The translations under genes and the position numbers were made by a program. A stretch of DNA of 64,000 nucleotides, taken from positions 372,001 to 436,000 of the forward strand of contig CBDBIZ010000011.1 in the NCBI GenBank assembly GCA_965206195.1, given 5' to 3'. The notes beneath the pieces are model-generated. The model was not told the DNA's origin. It was given only the letters and a program-made list of their open reading frames with translations, and did no database searches. The stretch comes from JAAOIF01 sp965206195. GTDB lineage: Bacteria; Pseudomonadota; Gammaproteobacteria; PS1; Pseudothioglobaceae. Of the stretch, positions 43,958 through 53,435 are shown in pieces (position 1 is the stretch's first letter; every line of letters begins with the position of its first letter).

Positions 43958-44404
43958 TCCATTTAATAAAACGACTTATCAATAGGTTTTTGATGCAAAA
44001 CCGAAGTATGTGAATTTCATTATTTTGATAGCTAAAAGGTGCTATTTAAAAAAGCCAGCTTAACTAGAATTATAACAAACAGTTATTTACAAACAGCCCT
44101 TTGCATAAATAAAGGTGATTATAAAAAATGACAAATTTTATTAAATTACAGACTTTTTAAATCCATTCCTAGTAGGACTAAGGGTGTTTTTAAAAAGTTT
44201 TCAAACTGATGTTCTTTTTTATGCCTCTTGAGGTAAAGGATGGTATTTTTATGGTGATTCATAGTTATGCAAAAGTTTCACAAGGTATGATTATTGCTAT
44301 CTTTGCAACAAAGTCTTTTTTTAACTATTGCTTGATATTGTTATTAACAACATTATAAAAACCTTAAACGGAGTTAATATTAAAACCCTATTAGACTTTT
44401 AATT
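43958..44404. other. AT-rich gap between dinG and bioH
   Basis: A 447-base stretch, AT-rich and full of stop codons on both strands. A 45-codon plus-strand frame at 44221-44358 has no ribosome site and no family that I recognise. It may contain the remains of a lost gene, but nothing can be named. No RNA gene or clear terminator is seen. Confidence 0.5.
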
Positions 44405-45103
44405 ATGCTTAACAGCAAAACAATCGGCACTGGACAAGACTTAGTGTTATTACACGGATGGGGGTTTAGCTCAGCGTTATTTGCTGGTTTAGTTGATGAC
44501 TATCAAGATAAATATCGTATCACACTTATCGACTTACCAGGACATGGTCGTAGCGATGAAGTAGCAGGTGGAATCCAAAACTGGTGTGATGAAATTATTA
44601 AAATCTTACCTGATAATCCCATATTATTAGGCTGGTCGCTAGGCGGGTTGTTGGCAATGAATATTGCTAGAGTGCTGAAATTATCAAAACTTATTTTGCT
44701 GGCCGCTACGCCAAAATTCGTAGCAGATGAAAATTGGGATTTTGGTATAAGTGCGGATAATTTTGAGCAATTTCATAATACCTTGAGAATTGATTTGTCC
44801 AAAGGGCTAAAGCGTTTTGTAAGCCTACAAATACAAGATAAAACCACTTTAAAAGCGCTTAATCAATCCATTGAAAAATTTCCCGCCAGCACCAAAGCAC
44901 TTAATCAGGGGTTAGATATTTTAATTAATGCTGATTTAATTGCTGAATTTGAGCAATTAAACATACCGATAACAGTGATATTGGGCGAATACGATACTTT
45001 GGTGCCTTGTCAAATTAGTAATTGGTACGATAAACCCAATATAACAACGCAATTATTAAAAACAGGACATTTGCCTTTTTTGCATAAAGATTTCATACTT
45101 TGA
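44405..45103 (+). CDS. bioH: Pimeloyl-ACP methyl ester carboxylesterase
   Basis: A 232-residue alpha/beta hydrolase of BioH type. LVLLHGWGFSSALF gives the oxyanion-hole region, IDLPGHGRSDEV follows, and the nucleophile elbow is GWSLGGLLAMN (near residue 82). The catalytic Asp (GEYDTLVP) and His (TGHLPFLHK) are present. It removes the methyl ester from pimeloyl-ACP in biotin synthesis; biotin is needed by the oxaloacetate decarboxylase encoded at 53436. The bioC gene that often sits nearby is not here. A broader esterase role is possible. Confidence 0.82.
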   Translation: MLNSKTIGTGQDLVLLHGWGFSSALFAGLVDDYQDKYRITLIDLPGHGRSDEVAGGIQNWCDEIIKILPDNPILLGWSLGGLLAMNIARVLKLSKLILLAATPKFVADENWDFGISADNFEQFHNTLRIDLSKGLKRFVSLQIQDKTTLKALNQSIEKFPASTKALNQGLDILINADLIAEFEQLNIPITVILGEYDTLVPCQISNWYDKPNITTQLLKTGHLPFLHKDFIL

Positions 45104-45219
45104 ACAAAAATTTATTAGGCTCAACTCAAGCCATAACAAAAGCCCTGTATCCATACTAAGACTACTCATTAGCCCAACACAATTTGGACAATACAGTGGT
45201 CTAACTAAGTTGATTTGCG

Positions 45220-45225
45220 TATAAT
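45220..45225 (+). promoter_or_regulatory. Candidate -10 box for purEK
   Basis: A perfect TATAAT ends 30 bases before the purE start. Seventeen bases upstream of it is a poor -35 match (TGGTCT). This gives a plausible sigma-70 promoter with a leader of about 24 bases. Confidence 0.45.
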
Positions 45226-45255
45226 TCAGGCAATTATCTTTACTAGGGAATCAAT

Positions 45256-45741
45256 ATGAGCGCATTAGTCGGTGTCATTATGGGATCAAAATCTGATTGG
45301 CCGACCATGTGTAATGCGGTGGCAATGTTAGAAGAGTTTGACGTACCATACGAAGTGAGAGTAATCTCTGCACATCGCACCCCCGATTTAATGTTTGAAT
45401 ACGCAACCACTGCCAATGAGCGCGGACTTAAAGTGATTATTGCTGGTGCAGGTGGTGCGGCGCATTTACCTGGCATGGTAGCTGCCAAAACCATTGTGCC
45501 AGTACTGGGTGTGCCGATTCAATCAAAAGCACTTAGCGGACAAGATTCATTATTATCCATGGTACAAATGCCAGGCGGTATTCCTGTAGGAACACTCGCT
45601 ATTGGAGAAGCAGGGGCTAAAAATGCAGGTATTTTGGCAGCGCAAATTATAGCAAATGAAGATGAAAACACCAAAGCCAAAGTATCCACTTTTAGAGCTA
45701 AACAAACACAAGCTGTTTTAAACAATCCAAATCCACAGTGA
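45256..45741 (+). CDS. purE: N5-carboxyaminoimidazole ribonucleotide mutase
   Basis: A 161-residue class I PurE. GVIMGSKSDWPTM lies at the N-terminus, then SAHRTPDLMFEYA with the catalytic histidine, IIAGAGGAAHLPGMVAA, and GVPIQSKALSGQDSLLSMVQMP. It rearranges N5-CAIR to CAIR in purine synthesis. The stop overlaps the GTG start of purK by two bases, the usual purEK pairing. Confidence 0.96.
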   Translation: MSALVGVIMGSKSDWPTMCNAVAMLEEFDVPYEVRVISAHRTPDLMFEYATTANERGLKVIIAGAGGAAHLPGMVAAKTIVPVLGVPIQSKALSGQDSLLSMVQMPGGIPVGTLAIGEAGAKNAGILAAQIIANEDENTKAKVSTFRAKQTQAVLNNPNPQ

Positions 45742-46811
45742 ATATTGGCATTATTGGCGATGGGCAGCTCGGTAGAATGCTTGCCCTATCTGGCTATCCA
45801 CTGGGTTTAAACTTCGGGTTTTTAGGCAATAAAAACTCGCCGTGTGGACATTTAGGCAAAGTATTTGATGCACTGGGTGCATTAGAAAAATTTGCTGATG
45901 TGATTACTTATGAGAGTGAAAATACCAATGTTGATTGGTTGAAAAACATTAAAAAGCCTGTCTATCCAAGTGAAAAATCGCTATTTATCACACAACATCG
46001 TGGGCGTGAGAAGATTTTATTTGACAAACTAAACATCCCTTGTGCACCCTATCAAATGGTAAATTCTGAGGCGCAGTTAAGTGCTGCAATTCAAAAAATT
46101 GGACTACCTGCTATTTTAAAAACTGCCACCGAAGGCTACGATGGCAAAGGTCAATTTTTAATAAAAGACATTAAGCAAACGAGTACGGCTTGGAAAAACA
46201 TGAACGGTGTTGAATCTATTTTAGAAGGATTTGTTAATTTCAAACGCGAACTCTCGCTAATTGCTGTGCGCGGCACTGATAACGACCATAAATACTATCC
46301 CCTAGTTGAAAACACTCACTACAACGCAATTTTAAGGCTGACCAAAGCCCCTGCACAAAATATTAACCCCAGTCTGCAACAAACTGCTGAGCATTATATG
46401 CAAACTTTACTTGATAAAATGAATCACGTTGGCGTTTTGACAATTGAACTGTTTGAAACTGACACAGGCCTAGTGGTCAATGAGATGGCACCTCGCGTTC
46501 ACAACTCAGGGCATTGGAGTATAGAGGGCGCCAATACTTCACAATTTGAAAACCACATTCGTGCCATTACTAGCATGTCACTTGGCGACACCACGCCTAC
46601 ACAGTCTTATTGTGCAATGGTAAATATTATTGGCAAACTAAGTGATATTGATATGGTTATGAAGATGCCCAACGCCCACTTACATTTATACAACAAACAA
46701 GAGCGTGTTGACAGAAAACTTGGTCATATTAATATTATTGCCAACTCTCAAGCTAAATTAGACAATAGCATTAAAAAACTAAGGGAGTTTTTACCTGAAT
46801 CTTTTTTCTAA
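45738..46811 (+). CDS. purK: N5-carboxyaminoimidazole ribonucleotide synthase
   Basis: A 357-residue ATP-grasp enzyme starting with GTG at 45738 (read as MNIGIIGDGQLGRMLALSG). GLPAILKTATEGYDGKGQ is the nucleotide-binding segment, and NEMAPRVHNSGHWSIEG holds the metal-binding acidic residues. It makes N5-CAIR from AIR, ATP and bicarbonate for PurE. Its last 21 bases overlap the convergent glutaredoxin-like gene. Confidence 0.95.
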   Translation: MNIGIIGDGQLGRMLALSGYPLGLNFGFLGNKNSPCGHLGKVFDALGALEKFADVITYESENTNVDWLKNIKKPVYPSEKSLFITQHRGREKILFDKLNIPCAPYQMVNSEAQLSAAIQKIGLPAILKTATEGYDGKGQFLIKDIKQTSTAWKNMNGVESILEGFVNFKRELSLIAVRGTDNDHKYYPLVENTHYNAILRLTKAPAQNINPSLQQTAEHYMQTLLDKMNHVGVLTIELFETDTGLVVNEMAPRVHNSGHWSIEGANTSQFENHIRAITSMSLGDTTPTQSYCAMVNIIGKLSDIDMVMKMPNAHLHLYNKQERVDRKLGHINIIANSQAKLDNSIKKLREFLPESFF

Positions 46812-47162
46812 ATAACTGACAATATCTCTGGATTCAAACAACCAAGTTACCTTCTCGTTTTCGGTAATTTTTAAACAAGGCACTTGTATTTTTCCAGCCT
46901 CTAACAACAATTCATCTCGATAAACACCAGGGGTTCTTGCGTTTCTAGTCACAATCTTTAAATTCAACTTTCTAATGGTTCTTCTAGTTCTAATACAAAA
47001 AGGACAGCCAAAAAATTGATACAGTTCAATATCTTGGGTTTGTGCATCTACCTTTTGTTGTGCATCTGAATCTCTTTTTACTTTTCCAATGAGGATAATC
47101 CAGCTAAAAAATGCAATAATTGCGCCTAACCCATTTCTAAAAAAATTTAATAATAATTTCAT
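46791..47162 (-). CDS. Membrane-anchored glutaredoxin/GST-N-like protein
   Basis: A 123-residue protein from the start at 47162, which overlaps the folD stop (ATGA). It has one N-terminal membrane span (NGLGAIIAFFSWIILIG). A thioredoxin-fold domain follows, with FGCPFCIRTRRTIRKLNL (CPFC), the cis-proline IQVPCLKI, and WLFESRDIVSYLEKRF. This matches the anchored glutaredoxin-like proteins of gammaproteobacteria. Its redox partner is unknown. Longer in-frame starts fall inside folD and are less likely. Confidence 0.82.
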   Translation of the reverse strand: MKLLLNFFRNGLGAIIAFFSWIILIGKVKRDSDAQQKVDAQTQDIELYQFFGCPFCIRTRRTIRKLNLKIVTRNARTPGVYRDELLLEAGKIQVPCLKITENEKVTWLFESRDIVSYLEKRFR

Positions 47163-47995
47163 TTTTTCTCTCTTGCTTGGTAGGCGATTAATGTGTTTTC
47201 CAAAAGTGTTACTATCGTCATTGGTCCCACGCCACCAGGTACAGGGGTAATCCATGCTGCTTTATGTTTAGCTAAACCAAAATCAACATCACCAACTAGC
47301 CTGTCGTCTTCTAGTCGATTGATGCCCACATCAATCACAATCGAGCCTGGTTTAATCCAATCACCTTGAATTATTTTGTACTTACCAACTGCAGCTACCA
47401 CCACATCGGCATATTTGATTTTATCGGCTAAATTTTTCGTTTTGCTATTGCAAATCGTAACGGTGGCACAGACATTTAAAAATTCTATTGCCATCGGTCG
47501 ACCAACAATGTTTGATGCGCCAACCACCACACAATTTTTACCAACTAAATCCACATCAATAGCAGCCAGCATGGTCATCACCCCCTTGGGTGTACACGGA
47601 CGTAAAAAAGGCCTATTTTGTAGTAATTTGCCAATATTTTCGCTATGAAAACCGTCCACATCTTTGCTAGGGCTAATCGTTTCAATCACTTGATTAGCAT
47701 CTAAATGTGCTGGCAGTGGCAATTGAACCAAAATACCATCAATTTTGTCGTCATGGTTGAGTTGCTTAATTTCATCCAACAATTGCGTCTGAGTGATATT
47801 GGCTGGCTTGACAACTTTCTGCGAATAAAAACCCACTTCCTTGCAGGCGTTGTGCTTGTTACGCACATATATTTCAGAAGCGGGATTATCACCTACCAAA
47901 ATCACTGCCAAGCCTGGTGCTCGATTAAGCGTTTCAACCTTATCAGCAATACGCGCTTTGAGTGTGGCTGCAATCGCCTTACCATCAATAATCAT
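47159..47995 (-). CDS. folD: Methylenetetrahydrofolate dehydrogenase/cyclohydrolase
   Basis: A 278-residue FolD. Key motifs are PGLAVILVGDNPASEIYVRNKHNAC (substrate lysine in the YVRNK segment, near residue 50), GILVQLPLPAHL, NCVVVGASNIVGRPMA for NADP binding, and TPVPGGVGPMTI near the C-terminus. It interconverts methylene- and formyl-THF and supplies Fmt and purine synthesis. The start overlaps the kdsB stop, and the end overlaps the glutaredoxin-like gene. Confidence 0.96.
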   Translation of the reverse strand: MIIDGKAIAATLKARIADKVETLNRAPGLAVILVGDNPASEIYVRNKHNACKEVGFYSQKVVKPANITQTQLLDEIKQLNHDDKIDGILVQLPLPAHLDANQVIETISPSKDVDGFHSENIGKLLQNRPFLRPCTPKGVMTMLAAIDVDLVGKNCVVVGASNIVGRPMAIEFLNVCATVTICNSKTKNLADKIKYADVVVAAVGKYKIIQGDWIKPGSIVIDVGINRLEDDRLVGDVDFGLAKHKAAWITPVPGGVGPMTIVTLLENTLIAYQAREKK

Positions 47996-48726
47996 TTTAA
48001 TGCCGCTCTTACTTTGTCTAAATCTTGCTGTGTATCTACGCCATAACCACTGGGCGCGCAGGCTGGGGCAACATGAATGTCAAAGCCTGCACTTAACACT
48101 CTTAATTGCTCTAATTTTTCCACTTGTTCATAAAATGAGCTGTTCATATTCAAGTATTGCTTAACAAATCCTGCTCGATAAGCATAAATACCAATGTGTT
48201 TAAAACATTGTGTGACATCAAAATCCTTCGCCTCTCTAAAAGCAGGAATCGGGGCACGCGAAAAATATAAAGCCCTACCAAATTTATCAAATACCACTTT
48301 GACGCAATTTAGGTCTAAATATTGTGCTTTATCAGTAATACGCTCACATAAAGTCGCCATTTGTGTATCATTACTATGCAGATTATTTGCCACTTGTTGA
48401 ATCAAGCTAGCATCCAACATCGGTTCATCGCCTTGTAAATTGACAATGATTTCATCATCTTCAATGTCTAACATGTCTAACACTTCAACAATTCTTGAAG
48501 TGCCTGATTGATGATAAACTCCTGTCATACAAACACTTGCACCAAATGCCTGCATCGCACTTTCAATACGCACATCATCTGTGGCGATAATTACCGCTGA
48601 TGCGGTGCTTTTAATAGCGTTTTCATAGGTGTGTTGCAGCAGTGGCTTGCCGTGAATATCTTTGAGTAATTTGCCTGGTAGGCGAGTGGCATTGTAACGC
48701 GCAGGAATAATAACACAAAATTCCAT
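47992..48726 (-). CDS. kdsB: CMP-KDO synthetase
   Basis: A 244-residue KdsB. PARYNATRLPGKLLKDIHGKP is the nucleotide-binding loop (from about residue 8), IVNLQGDEPMLD near residue 92 carries the metal-binding Asp, and HIGIYAYRAGF follows. It activates KDO for lipid A core assembly. It sits in an lpxK-ycaR-kdsB run as in E. coli, with one-base and four-base overlaps, and is followed by folD. Confidence 0.95.
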   Translation of the reverse strand: MEFCVIIPARYNATRLPGKLLKDIHGKPLLQHTYENAIKSTASAVIIATDDVRIESAMQAFGASVCMTGVYHQSGTSRIVEVLDMLDIEDDEIIVNLQGDEPMLDASLIQQVANNLHSNDTQMATLCERITDKAQYLDLNCVKVVFDKFGRALYFSRAPIPAFREAKDFDVTQCFKHIGIYAYRAGFVKQYLNMNSSFYEQVEKLEQLRVLSAGFDIHVAPACAPSGYGVDTQQDLDKVRAALK

Positions 48727-48887
48727 CAGCTGATTTTTCTCGCCTCTTCAACCAACAGTACAGGAATATCGTCCCTAATAGGATAAGCTAAGGCACTAGT
48801 TTCACAAATCAATTCATCACCTACTTGTTTCAAAGGTGCTTTGCTTTTTGGGCAAACCAGTAATTTTAATAACGTTTCATCAATCAT
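48726..48887 (-). CDS. ycaR: Trm112/YcaR-family small protein
   Basis: A 53-residue gene too short for usual ORF cut-offs. It begins MIDETLLKLLVCPKSKAPLK. It continues with the pattern DELICETSALAYPIRDDIP and ends VLLVEEARKI. The LLVCP, AYPI-D-IPVLL and EEAR motifs are diagnostic of the YcaR/Trm112 family, although only part of the usual zinc cysteines is kept. The start overlaps the lpxK stop (ATGA), and the stop overlaps the kdsB start by one base. Its position between lpxK and kdsB is conserved in E. coli. Its role is unknown. Confidence 0.92.
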   Translation of the reverse strand: MIDETLLKLLVCPKSKAPLKQVGDELICETSALAYPIRDDIPVLLVEEARKIS

Positions 48888-49834
48888 AACTTTGTCTCTA
48901 ATTGAGTTAAAAAATCTGTGCTAATATCTAAATCTACTTTTAAATAATACATTTTATCATTCGCAAACTTCCTACATTTTACCCAATCTTTAGCAGTCAT
49001 AATTATTGGATAATTATCTTCAAACTCTAAATTATGCGCTCGATAGCGGTAATGATCAGCAAAATAATGCTCTACTACTTGAATATTAAGTTGTCTTAGG
49101 GTATTAAAAAAACGCTTAGGGTGTCCAATGCCAGCAACGCCATGACAAGGCTGATTTTTAAAAAAATCAAGCGCAAATTCTTTGTTGCTAAGTATATGAA
49201 CAAAGTTAACCGATTTTAACTGGGCGGAAATTTCTGCAGGAAATACAGAGCCATTATTGATCACAAAATCCACCAATTTAAGTCTTGATCGCGGCTCTCT
49301 AAGTGAACCTGCTGGCAAGAAAAAACCATTCCCAAAACGCCGTTGTCCGTCAACCACTGCAATTTCAATATCCCTAGCCATGGCGTAATGTTGCAGTCCA
49401 TCGTCACTAATCACTACAGTTGGTTGATATTGCGTAATTAGGTCTTGCACCGCTTGAGAACGGTTTTTATTGACCATAACCGGCGCATCTGTTAATGTTG
49501 CAATCAGTAGTGGCTCATCACCTGATAAAGACACCTGAGTATGGGCATCAACCAGCAAACTTTTACCCGATTGTGAGCCGCCATAACCTCTGGAAACTAC
49601 CCCTACTTTTTCGCCTTTTTTCTGAAAATGCTCAATCAACTTAATCACAATTGGGGTTTTACCTGTGCCGCCCACCGTAATATTGCCCACTACAATTATT
49701 GGTATATCAAAACGATGCGTTTTAAAAATGCCTATTTGGTAGAACCACTTGCGAATATAATTCAGTGCCCAAAAAATCCCTGCAACAGGTAATAATAAGT
49801 AATTAATAAATCGTCTTTCATTTAAATCCATCAT
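48884..49834 (-). CDS. lpxK: Tetraacyldisaccharide 4'-kinase
   Basis: A 316-residue LpxK. An N-terminal hydrophobic helix (YLLLPVAGIFWALNYI) is followed by VVGNITVGGTGKTPIVIKL with the P-loop, then VVSRGYGG, VISDDGLQHYAMARD and VVDGQRRFGNGFFLPAGSLREP. It phosphorylates lipid A precursor at the inner membrane. It leads the lpxK-ycaR-kdsB-folD run and is divergent from the Lol transporter genes with only about 20 bases between them. The msbA gene, often upstream, is not here. Confidence 0.95.
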   Translation of the reverse strand: MMDLNERRFINYLLLPVAGIFWALNYIRKWFYQIGIFKTHRFDIPIIVVGNITVGGTGKTPIVIKLIEHFQKKGEKVGVVSRGYGGSQSGKSLLVDAHTQVSLSGDEPLLIATLTDAPVMVNKNRSQAVQDLITQYQPTVVISDDGLQHYAMARDIEIAVVDGQRRFGNGFFLPAGSLREPRSRLKLVDFVINNGSVFPAEISAQLKSVNFVHILSNKEFALDFFKNQPCHGVAGIGHPKRFFNTLRQLNIQVVEHYFADHYRYRAHNLEFEDNYPIIMTAKDWVKCRKFANDKMYYLKVDLDISTDFLTQLETKL

Positions 49835-49854
49835 GGCACTAATTATGACAAAAT

Positions 49855-51099
49855 ATGCAATCTATGAGTGTTGAATTTCAAATTTCTAGCCAATATTTAC
49901 GTTCCAGTCGTAAAAAAGGTTTTGTATCCTTTATTTCTGGCGTTTCAATGGCAGGGCTAATTCTTGCGGTGATGACTTTGATAACGGTCTTGTCAGTGAT
50001 GAACGGTTTTCAAAAAGAACTTAAGGAAAGGATTTTAAGTGCTATTTCCCATTCCTATATTACTCAATATGATGGCGTGGTTAATAACTGGCAAACACTG
50101 CTAAAGCGTATTAATCAACATCCAAATGTGCTTAATGCCGCACCCTATATTGAAAAATATGCACTACTTAATGCTAAAACAGGCGCACAAGGTATTAGTG
50201 TTCGAGGCATTAAACCTGAACTGGAAAAACAAACCTCAATTCTACTAGACAAAATTATAAAAGGTAATGCTGATTTAAAGAAGTCAGACATTCTCATTGG
50301 TTCAGGTTTAGCGGCACAACTCGATGTTGTAATTGGCGATAAAATTACCCTACTTACGCCAGCACTTTCTGCCAGTATTATTGGTGTTCAACCACGATTT
50401 AAGCGCTTTGTAGTTGGTGGTATTTTTGATGCTGGCGTGGCAGAATATGACAATAATTTGGCTTTTATTCAATTACAACAAGCGCAAAAACTTTACTTAA
50501 TGCAAGACCAAGTCTCTGGCATTCGGCTTAAAGTTGATGATTTATTTAATGCTAAAAAAATTACCAATGAAGTGGTTAACGAGCTTGATTCACAACAATA
50601 TTATGGGGTTGATTGGACGCAACAAAAGGCCAATTTCATCAAAGCACTTAACCTCGAAAAACAGATGATTGGCATTATTTTATCGCTCATTATTGCCGTG
50701 GCAGCCTTTAATATTGTTTCAATGATGGCGATGGTAGTAACTGACAAAAAGGCAGACATTGCCATTTTGCGAACCATTGGCATGAATCCAAAACGTATTA
50801 TCAAAATATTCTTCTACCAAGGTTTAATTATTGGGGTTATCGGAATTGTCATTGGCATTTTATTGGGGTTATTGCTGGCGCCGAATATTGAGGTGATTAT
50901 CAGTACTATTGAATCAATCTTGGGGTTTCAATTCTTTCCAGTTGATGTGTTTTATATCAACCGCTTCCCCTCAGACATTCATATTAAGGATATTCTTAGC
51001 GTTGCAATAGGTGCGTTTTTCCTAGTAGTGCTAGGCTCAATTTACCCTGCTAAACGCGCTGGCAAGATTGAAATCGCCAAGGTGTTGAATCATGAATAG
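49855..51099 (+). CDS. Lipoprotein-releasing ABC transporter permease (LolC/E type)
   Basis: A 414-residue permease with four membrane spans, one at the N-terminus (SGVSMAGLILAVMTLITVLSVMNGF) and three at the C-terminus. A large periplasmic domain lies between them. The VLSVMNGFQKEL motif marks the LolC/LolE family. Only one permease is encoded beside lolD, so this may be a homodimeric LolF-type system, unless a second permease lies elsewhere. The start at 49855 or the ATG nine bases later are both possible. It overlaps lolD by eight bases. Confidence 0.88.
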   Translation: MQSMSVEFQISSQYLRSSRKKGFVSFISGVSMAGLILAVMTLITVLSVMNGFQKELKERILSAISHSYITQYDGVVNNWQTLLKRINQHPNVLNAAPYIEKYALLNAKTGAQGISVRGIKPELEKQTSILLDKIIKGNADLKKSDILIGSGLAAQLDVVIGDKITLLTPALSASIIGVQPRFKRFVVGGIFDAGVAEYDNNLAFIQLQQAQKLYLMQDQVSGIRLKVDDLFNAKKITNEVVNELDSQQYYGVDWTQQKANFIKALNLEKQMIGIILSLIIAVAAFNIVSMMAMVVTDKKADIAILRTIGMNPKRIIKIFFYQGLIIGVIGIVIGILLGLLLAPNIEVIISTIESILGFQFFPVDVFYINRFPSDIHIKDILSVAIGAFFLVVLGSIYPAKRAGKIEIAKVLNHE

Positions 51100-51769
51100 C
51101 ATTATTAACGCTGAGCAGATTTGCTATCACTATCACGATGGTGGTCATGCTAATTCAATTCTAACAGGGCTAAATCTAAGCATCAATGTGGGAGAATCAA
51201 TTGCCATTTTAGGGCAATCTGGTTGTGGAAAATCTACCTTGCTAAATCTACTCGGTGGTATGGATAGCCCGAGCAGCGGCAAAATCAGCATTAACAATAT
51301 CGATATTAGCACACTAAATGAAAATCAAGTCACTGAGCTCAGGGCGCGTCATCTTGGCTTTATTTACCAATTTCATCACCTGCTAAAAGATTTTAATGCC
51401 CTTAAAAATGTAATGATGCCGCTACTAATTCGCGGCATTAACAGCAACACTGCAAGCAAGCAAGCAAGTACATTACTAAGCAGTGTTGGGCTTGAACACA
51501 GAACACGTCATTTACCAGGTGAGCTCTCAGGAGGTGAGCGTCAACGTGTTGCGATTGCCAGAGCACTAATTAACCAGCCGTCATGCTTATTGGCAGATGA
51601 GCCAACAGGTAATTTAGATGCTAAAAATGCAGCAGAGGCACTAGATTTAATCATTACACTTAATCAAAAGCAAAATTGCGCTTTGATTATCGTCACTCAT
51701 GACGAAAAAATTGCTGCCAGAATGCAAAAAACATTGCTATTAGAAAATACAAGGCTTAACGAACCTTAG
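51092..51769 (+). CDS. lolD: Lipoprotein-releasing ABC transporter ATPase
   Basis: A 225-residue ABC ATPase. Walker A is GQSGCGKSTLLNLL (near residue 44), Q-loop GFIYQFHHLL, signature LSGGERQRVAIARAL, and Walker B LLADEPTGNLD. GFIYQFHHLL-DF-AL-NV is typical of LolD. It powers release of outer-membrane lipoproteins to LolA. Its 3' end overlaps convergent panD by 14 bases. Confidence 0.94.
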   Translation: MNSIINAEQICYHYHDGGHANSILTGLNLSINVGESIAILGQSGCGKSTLLNLLGGMDSPSSGKISINNIDISTLNENQVTELRARHLGFIYQFHHLLKDFNALKNVMMPLLIRGINSNTASKQASTLLSSVGLEHRTRHLPGELSGGERQRVAIARALINQPSCLLADEPTGNLDAKNAAEALDLIITLNQKQNCALIIVTHDEKIAARMQKTLLLENTRLNEP

Positions 51770-52124
51770 AATCAATCCAGGTTAGATTGTTATTTGCGTC
51801 CACATAACAAAGACGTGGCGTGTAGTTCTTTAACGCGGTTTCATCATATTGAGCATAGGCTACAATAATCAACAAATCACCAATACTGACTTTATGTGCC
51901 GCCGCGCCATTCACCGAAATCACCCCAGAATTGTCTTTGCCACGAATGGCATAAGTGGTGAAACGATTACCGTTATTGATGTTGTAGATTTGAATCTGCT
52001 CAAACGCGGCAATATTTGCAGCATCTAATAACACCCCATCAATCTCGCATGAGCCTTCATAATCTACTTGGCTGTCAGTAGTGGTAACTCGGTGAAGTTT
52101 CGCTTTTAAAAAAATTCTTTGCAT
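51756..52124 (-). CDS. panD: Aspartate 1-decarboxylase
   Basis: A 122-residue PanD proenzyme. The self-cleavage site is Gly24-Ser25 within DYEGSCEIDG, which would form the pyruvoyl cofactor. YAIRGKDNSGVISVNGAAAHKV and GDLLIIVAYAQYDE complete the fold. It makes beta-alanine for pantothenate and CoA. No panB or panC is adjacent. Confidence 0.95.
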   Translation of the reverse strand: MQRIFLKAKLHRVTTTDSQVDYEGSCEIDGVLLDAANIAAFEQIQIYNINNGNRFTTYAIRGKDNSGVISVNGAAAHKVSIGDLLIIVAYAQYDETALKNYTPRLCYVDANNNLTWIDSKVR

Positions 52125-52298
52125 GTTATTAGGTGGTTTTGATAACTATTTTTAAAGCCAATATTTTATTTCTTTACAGGTCTTTTTGGGCTGGTATTTG
52201 TGCTTTCTGCAAAACATTTCTTTAAGTGAGTAATGAAACGTAGATAAAACTATGTGACTGAACGAGCGTAAGCAATAACAAAACAGAAAGAAAAAAAA

Positions 52299-53429
52299 CT
52301 ATCCTAAAAATTGAATCATAATACCAGCGGCAATAGCCGAGCCAATAACTCCAGCTACATTTGGACCCATGGCGTGCATTAATAAGAAATTATGTGCATT
52401 AGACTCTAGTCCAACTTTGTTAGACACGCGCGCCGCCATGGGTACTGCAGAAACACCAGCTGAACCAATGAGTGGATTAATTTTGTGCTTACTAAAAACA
52501 TTCATCAACTTTGCCATCAATAAGCCACAAGCTGTGCCAATTGCAAATGCCACCATACCAAGTAATAAAATACCTAAAGTATCGAGTTGCAAAAAATTAT
52601 CCGCCATTAGTTTTGAGCCTACTGCCAAGCCTAAAAAAATGGTTACAATATTAATCAAAGCGTTTTGTATAGTGTCGCTCAGGCGATTCACCACGCCTGA
52701 TTCTTTCATTAGATTGCCAAAAGCGAACATGCCCAATAATGGCGCGGCATCTGGAAGTAGTAAGGCCACTAACATTAGTAGCATAATCGGGAAAACAATC
52801 TTCTCAGTTTTCGACACTTCGCGCAGTTGCACCATCTCAATTTGGCGTTCTTTTTCATTAGTCAACAGTCGCATAATCGGTGGCTGAATCAACGGCACAA
52901 GTGCCATGTAAGAGTATGAAGCTACCGCAATTGCGCCGAGTAAATCAGGTGCCAATTTTGATGCCACATAAATACTGGTCGGTCCGTCTGCGCCACCGAT
53001 AATACCAATTGCAGCAGCATCAGTCAAACTAAAATCAAAAACACCTATTACAGTGAGTCCAATCGCACCGAGTAAAGTCGCAAAAATACCAAACTGTGCA
53101 GCAGCACCGAGCAATAAGGTTTTCGGATTAGCAAGTAGCGGCCCAAAATCGGTCAGCGCACCAACACCCATAAAAATAATCAACGGAAAAGCGCCTGACT
53201 CAATCCCCACCACATAAAATACATGTAAAATACCATCACCTTCAGCAATCCCCACCCCTGGAATATTGGCTAAAATTGCACCAAAACCAATCGGCAATAA
53301 TAATAATGGTTCAAAATTCTTAACAATTGCCAAATATAACAACAACATTCCGATTAACAACATCAACACTTGACTCCACGTTATTTGATGTAGCCCAGTA
53401 TTTAACCAAAGCGCTTGTAATTGTTCCAT
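52299..53429 (-). CDS. oadB: Oxaloacetate decarboxylase, Na+-pumping beta subunit
   Basis: A 376-residue membrane protein of the OadB/GcdB/MmdB family with about nine spans. The conserved pore segments are seen: GVGALTDFGPLLANPKTLLLGAAAQ (Asp near residue 90-95), IGIIGGADGPTSIYVA, and GSAGVSAVPMAARVSNKVG near residue 325. It couples decarboxylation of carboxybiotin to Na+ export. It is the last gene of oadG-oadA-oadB. The alternative substrate families cannot be fully separated by this subunit alone. Confidence 0.94.
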   Translation of the reverse strand: MEQLQALWLNTGLHQITWSQVLMLLIGMLLLYLAIVKNFEPLLLLPIGFGAILANIPGVGIAEGDGILHVFYVVGIESGAFPLIIFMGVGALTDFGPLLANPKTLLLGAAAQFGIFATLLGAIGLTVIGVFDFSLTDAAAIGIIGGADGPTSIYVASKLAPDLLGAIAVASYSYMALVPLIQPPIMRLLTNEKERQIEMVQLREVSKTEKIVFPIMLLMLVALLLPDAAPLLGMFAFGNLMKESGVVNRLSDTIQNALINIVTIFLGLAVGSKLMADNFLQLDTLGILLLGMVAFAIGTACGLLMAKLMNVFSKHKINPLIGSAGVSAVPMAARVSNKVGLESNAHNFLLMHAMGPNVAGVIGSAIAAGIMIQFLG

Positions 53430-53435
53430 GCGAAA

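Noticed and set aside
44221..44358. 45-codon plus-strand reading frame in the dinG-bioH gap
   Set aside because: It has no ribosome site, no recognisable motif and an AT-rich random-looking composition.
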